Positions 6,804 to 8,589 of a DNA stretch of 8,589 bases are shown piece by piece; within the stretch, counting starts at the first letter, position 1; each line of letters starts with the position of its first letter. The notes under the pieces are model-generated. The model searched no databases, was not told the origin of the DNA, and worked only from the letters and a program-made list of their open reading frames with translations. The position numbers and the translations under genes were made by a program. The stretch is from JADFNO01 sp965369945 (lineage in GTDB: Bacteria; Planctomycetota; Phycisphaerae; Phycisphaerales; SM1A02). The stretch spans positions 1 to 8,589 of the forward strand of contig CBDUST010000200.1 of assembly GCA_965369945.1 (NCBI GenBank), written 5' to 3'.

Positions 6804-6992
6804 TCAACCCGTTCCCTGGACATCCTCAACGACCTCCGCAACCTCGAATGTTGCCGTAACGGTGAATAGTCCATTTGGTTGCTCGACCGCTTCAACCCTG
6901 ATGGGTCTGGGGTCACTCATGTTGAACGCCCCAATCACACGCTCAACTTGGTCGGGCGGCACATCGGTACGAACTCTTGTTTCAGTCGCCAT
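6804..6992 (-). CDS. 62-residue conserved-looking protein of unknown function
   Basis: The start is the ATG at 6992 (MATETRVRTD), with GGAG nine bases upstream; the ATG six codons earlier has no such site. The gene overlaps the end of the lipoprotein gene by 11 bases in another frame, so its translation is probably coupled to that gene. The chain has a regular strand-helix-strand-strand pattern: TRVRTDV, then PDQVERVIGAF (helix), IRVEAVEQ, and PNGLFTVTATFEV (39-51), ending in an acidic tail. It has no signal peptide, cysteines or membrane segment. It does not match a named family I know, but the pattern resembles small proteins I have seen next to alpha/beta hydrolases of the type encoded downstream. 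A partner, chaperone or regulator of the hydrolase is the simplest guess. Confidence 0.65.
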   Translation of the reverse strand: MATETRVRTDVPPDQVERVIGAFNMSDPRPIRVEAVEQPNGLFTVTATFEVAEVVEDVQGTG

Positions 6993-7920
6993 TTGGTTGA
7001 ACTCCGGCATTTATCAGCTCTTGAATCACCCGTTGACGGACATCTTCGAAGGCTGCTTCGTACAACAACGTGGCCATGTCAAGTTTTTCACCCTCGATGA
7101 GATTCGCAGGCTGACCGAGCCACGCGTTGAGACGGTCCACACCGTCTTGATTCACCAGCGGCGTTGGCTCGGCAGACGTTGGAGGGCCGTTGGGCCACAA
7201 CCACCGCTCTATAACGTGCGTTGTTATGGTCTGGGTAAACCGACCGTGTCTGATTCGGTCGATCCGCGTGTTGGCCGCCTTCTCGTTCTCGCCGGCCTCT
7301 AACAGAATCGCATTCAAAGCGCCGAGGAACGTCCCGGCGAAGTAATAGTTGTCCAGATCCGAAAGCGCCTGACCAAGCGGATACGAATCAACTCCGCGTT
7401 GTTGGCCGGTGAGAATCGGAATCAGTGCTTGCTTGCGACTCGCGTTCATCGTGGCCACGATCGCTGAAACTGTCTTTTCAAAATAGAAATTCTTGTGTAC
7501 TGACGCCTGACTGCCGGTAATGCCAGCGGAGATTGCGCCGAGTATGGTCTTGGTTGCGGCGCTTCCAACAACGGTGGTGGCGAGATCAACGCCAAGGTCT
7601 GCGATGTCCGCACCGAAATCCATCATCTGTCGCCGGAACGATGCGTCGGCAACGAATTGGTTGTAGTGCAGGTTGATGAGCGTTATACGGCTGATGATGA
7701 TCTCGTTGCGGCGAATCTTCAGCTCGCTCAGGGCAAGGGCAGGCTTCTGGTCGTAGTACCGTCGTATCTTGGTTGGTAGATCGAACTTCGTTTCCAAATC
7801 TTCGATGAGCTGCTTCTGATCGTACGATTGTGCTGGAAAGCCCGGCCTTTGCTGTTGTCCGCATCCGCTGAAAACGGCGCAAGACGCGAGTGCAACAAGT
7901 ATCCACGTGAGGTACTGCAT
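6982..7920 (-). CDS. Predicted lipoprotein of an uncharacterised family
   Basis: The frame stays open to 8052, but the ATG at 7920 has AGGAG (7929-7933) eight bases upstream and opens a lipoprotein signal, so I take it as the start (312 residues). Residues 1-20 (MQYLTWILVALASCAVFSGC) form a signal-peptidase-II type signal with C20 as the lipidated cysteine; F at -3 is slightly off consensus. Residues 31-95 are charged and helical. Residues 100-140 form a Gly/Ala-rich amphipathic stretch (GADIADLGVDLATTVVGSAA, then ILGAISAGITG). A characteristic block, VDSYPLGQALSDLDNYYFAG (177-196), is followed by GALNAI. The last 60 residues are helical and acidic. I recognise the block as belonging to a set of unannotated bacterial proteins but know no function. 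It is the first gene of the cassette with the 62-residue protein and the hydrolase. Confidence 0.75.
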   Translation of the reverse strand: MQYLTWILVALASCAVFSGCGQQQRPGFPAQSYDQKQLIEDLETKFDLPTKIRRYYDQKPALALSELKIRRNEIIISRITLINLHYNQFVADASFRRQMMDFGADIADLGVDLATTVVGSAATKTILGAISAGITGSQASVHKNFYFEKTVSAIVATMNASRKQALIPILTGQQRGVDSYPLGQALSDLDNYYFAGTFLGALNAILLEAGENEKAANTRIDRIRHGRFTQTITTHVIERWLWPNGPPTSAEPTPLVNQDGVDRLNAWLGQPANLIEGEKLDMATLLYEAAFEDVRQRVIQELINAGVQPNGD

Positions 7921-7928
7921 CTTCTTAT

Positions 7929-7933
7929 CTCCT
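7929..7933 (-). promoter_or_regulatory. Shine-Dalgarno sequence deciding the lipoprotein start
   Basis: AGGAG on the minus strand, eight bases before the ATG at 7920. It abuts the 7934-7955 hairpin, so folding of the leader could affect ribosome access. Confidence 0.65.
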
Positions 7934-7955
7934 GGCGCGATTCGTACTTCGCGCC
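7934..7955 (-). other. Leader hairpin directly next to the lipoprotein ribosome-binding site
   Basis: GGCGCGA (7934-7940) and TCGCGCC (7949-7955) form a perfect 7-base-pair, GC-rich stem with an 8-base loop. On the minus-strand message it ends immediately before the AGGAG of the lipoprotein gene. It may tune translation or protect the 5' leader. Confidence 0.5.
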
Positions 7956-7977
7956 GTGTGTGTCCTTCCAGCACGCG

Positions 7978-7997
7978 GTCGGCTCCGAGGAGCCGAC
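7978..7997 (-). other. Strong hairpin in the lipoprotein leader
   Basis: GTCGGCTCC (7978-7986) and GGAGCCGAC (7989-7997) are perfect inverted repeats separated by two bases. This gives an 8-pair stem closed by a four-base loop. No T-run follows in either direction, so it is not a canonical terminator. With the 7934-7955 hairpin it makes the 58-77 bases before the lipoprotein ATG highly structured. Confidence 0.5.
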
Positions 7998-8193
7998 GCA
8001 ATGATTCCGTCTCGCCCCATCTTCGAGCGCAGCCCTCACTCCACTCCCGCACGTTTTCTCATCGTCACCCCCACACTCCGATATCGCGACTCAGGTCGGC
8101 GAGCCGCCGGCTCGGCACCTGGGACTCTACCGGTTCCAGTCCAGTGGTTCAACCCACTTTGCCGCATGATTTCAGCGCGCAAACATCCTCGCT

Positions 8194-8273
8194 TGATCTG
8201 CGCGCGCAGCTGAGTATCACTTGTATGGCGGATAACTCCCGTTCCCGCAACGTCTAACCTGATCTGCGCGCGC
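8194..8273 (+). repeat. Pair of 14-base direct repeats TGATCTGCGCGCGC
   Basis: The 14-base string TGATCTGCGCGCGC occurs at 8194-8207 and again at 8260-8273, 66 bases apart. The first copy overlaps the right arm of a hairpin. The repeats could be protein-binding sites or remnants of a duplicated element. Confidence 0.6.
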
Positions 8274-8356
8274 CATTATGCACTCTGTTGCAACAACACG
8301 AGGCGCGCCAGAGTTTTTGCTGGCAATGTTCCGGAATGACAATCGGATCGGAACTG

Positions 8357-8480
8357 CTAGGTTCTGTCTGATGGATCAAAAGAGTGCACTTCATTCTTGG
8401 TGGGACGGGCTTCCAGCCCGTCGTCTTCACTCTTAGAGACGGCCCAGATGCCGTCCCACTATCCATCAGACAGAACCTAG
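8357..8480. mobile_element. MITE-like palindromic element with 20-base terminal inverted repeats
   Basis: CTAGGTTCTGTCTGATGGAT at 8357-8376 is repeated as its exact reverse complement at 8461-8480, bounding an 84-base interior with no coding capacity. The interior holds two hairpins (8404-8422 and 8439-8454). CTAG at both outer ends is palindromic, so it could be the inner end of the repeat or a duplicated 4-base target. Small size, perfect ends and lack of a transposase fit a non-autonomous miniature element mobilised in trans. A large stem-loop, or an IS-end pair from a deleted transposon, is the alternative. The minus-strand frame across it (8511-8254) encodes a spurious product. Confidence 0.6.
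8404..8422. repeat. GACGGGC/GCCCGTC hairpin core of a dispersed planctomycete-type repeat
   Basis: GACGGGC (8404-8410) pairs perfectly with GCCCGTC (8416-8422) across the loop TTCCA. A related, shorter unit GACGGC/GCCGTC follows at 8439-8454. TGGGACGG at 8401-8408 can also pair with CCGTCCCA at 8451-8458, so the two units can fold together as an alternative long stem. The minus-strand reading gives TGWKPVP, which I recall as a recurring false translation in planctomycete genomes. Confidence 0.55.
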
Positions 8481-8589
8481 AGACTCTTGCTGAACGGCAT
8501 GCTGCAACCAAGAGAGCTCCGAACGGGGCCCGAGGCTAGAGCAGGTTCACTGAAGATGTAGCGGCTGCGTGCGCTAGTCATCTCACGCC
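8481..8589. other. Right-hand end of the window, no gene seen
   Basis: Outside the palindromic element, the last 109 bases show only a weak stem CTCTTG (8484-8489) / CAAGAG (8509-8514) and no supported coding frame. Confidence 0.4.

Larger units (their letters stand above)
7921..8356. other. Long non-coding stretch with several hairpins upstream of the lipoprotein gene
   Basis: No convincing gene is present. The open frames on both strands lack ribosome-binding sites and recognisable composition. The region should contain the promoter of the lipoprotein cassette, but no clear -35/-10 pair was found. Visible structure besides the two leader hairpins: a stem CTCAGGT/ACCTGGG with an inner CGAGCC/GGCTCG (8090-8123); AGTGG/CCACT (8143-8158); GCGCGCA/TGCGCGC (8175-8205); and ACTCTG/CAGAGT followed by TTTT (8282-8318). 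The last could act as a weak plus-strand terminator, but its loop is about 21 bases. Whether these belong to one structured RNA is not decidable by eye. Confidence 0.45.

Noticed and set aside
7921..8052. N-terminal 44-codon extension of the lipoprotein gene
   Set aside because: It is Arg/Glu-rich and covers two strong hairpins. AGGAG before the ATG at 7920 and the immediate lipoprotein signal support the shorter form.
8084..8165. Possible tRNA or tRNA remnant
   Set aside because: A D-arm-like stem (GGACT/AGTCC on the minus strand) and a T-loop-like GGTTCCAGTCC were seen, but no 7-pair acceptor stem or anticodon arm with correct spacing could be built on either strand.
8282..8318. Intrinsic terminator ACTCTG/CAGAGT plus T-run on the plus strand
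   Set aside because: The stem is only six pairs with a loop of about 21 bases and no plus-strand gene lies upstream; kept only as a note within the non-coding stretch.

Overview
The window looks like a chromosomal segment of a Planctomycetota-type bacterium. The support is indirect: moderately high GC, an exported right-handed beta-helix protein, an ECF sigma factor paired with a membrane-anchored zinc-type anti-sigma factor, and an intergenic palindromic element whose reverse reading contains the peptide TGWKPVP, which I remember as a spurious translation common in planctomycete genomes. No rRNA, convincing tRNA, CRISPR array, transposase or phage gene was seen.

Layout, left to right. Almost every gene is on the minus strand, so transcription runs from high to low coordinates. 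Positions 1-25 may hold the first eight codons of a minus-strand gene that leaves the window. Next come an anti-sigma factor (80-973) and its ECF sigma factor (1006-1569), in the order sigma then anti-sigma. Behind them are an exported beta-helix protein (1723-2946) and a class I mannose-6-phosphate isomerase (2943-3962), joined by a 4-base stop/start overlap. The only plus-strand gene is a small secreted Gly/Tyr- and His-rich protein (4083-4481). It is divergent from the isomerase and overlaps its convergent neighbour by four bases. That neighbour is a UvrC-like protein (4478-5695) that keeps the cysteine cluster and UvrB-binding motif but has lost the GIY-YIG catalytic residues and the C-terminal nuclease half. 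Upstream of it lie a serine alpha/beta hydrolase (5765-6694), a 62-residue protein (6804-6992) and a predicted lipoprotein (6982-7920).

How the genes may work together. The sigma/anti-sigma pair is a standard trans-envelope signalling switch. The isomerase and beta-helix protein are translationally coupled and may serve mannose-based surface polysaccharide metabolism. The lipoprotein, 62-residue protein and hydrolase look like one cassette with no assigned function, and it is the best candidate here for an undescribed system. The UvrC-like gene may be its last cistron or may have its own promoter.

The right-hand 670 bases hold no convincing gene. They contain several strong hairpins, a 14-base direct repeat and a MITE-like element of 124 bases with 20-base perfect terminal inverted repeats (8357-8480). 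Several start codons differ from the longest open frames; they were moved to starts with clear Shine-Dalgarno sequences, as explained per gene.
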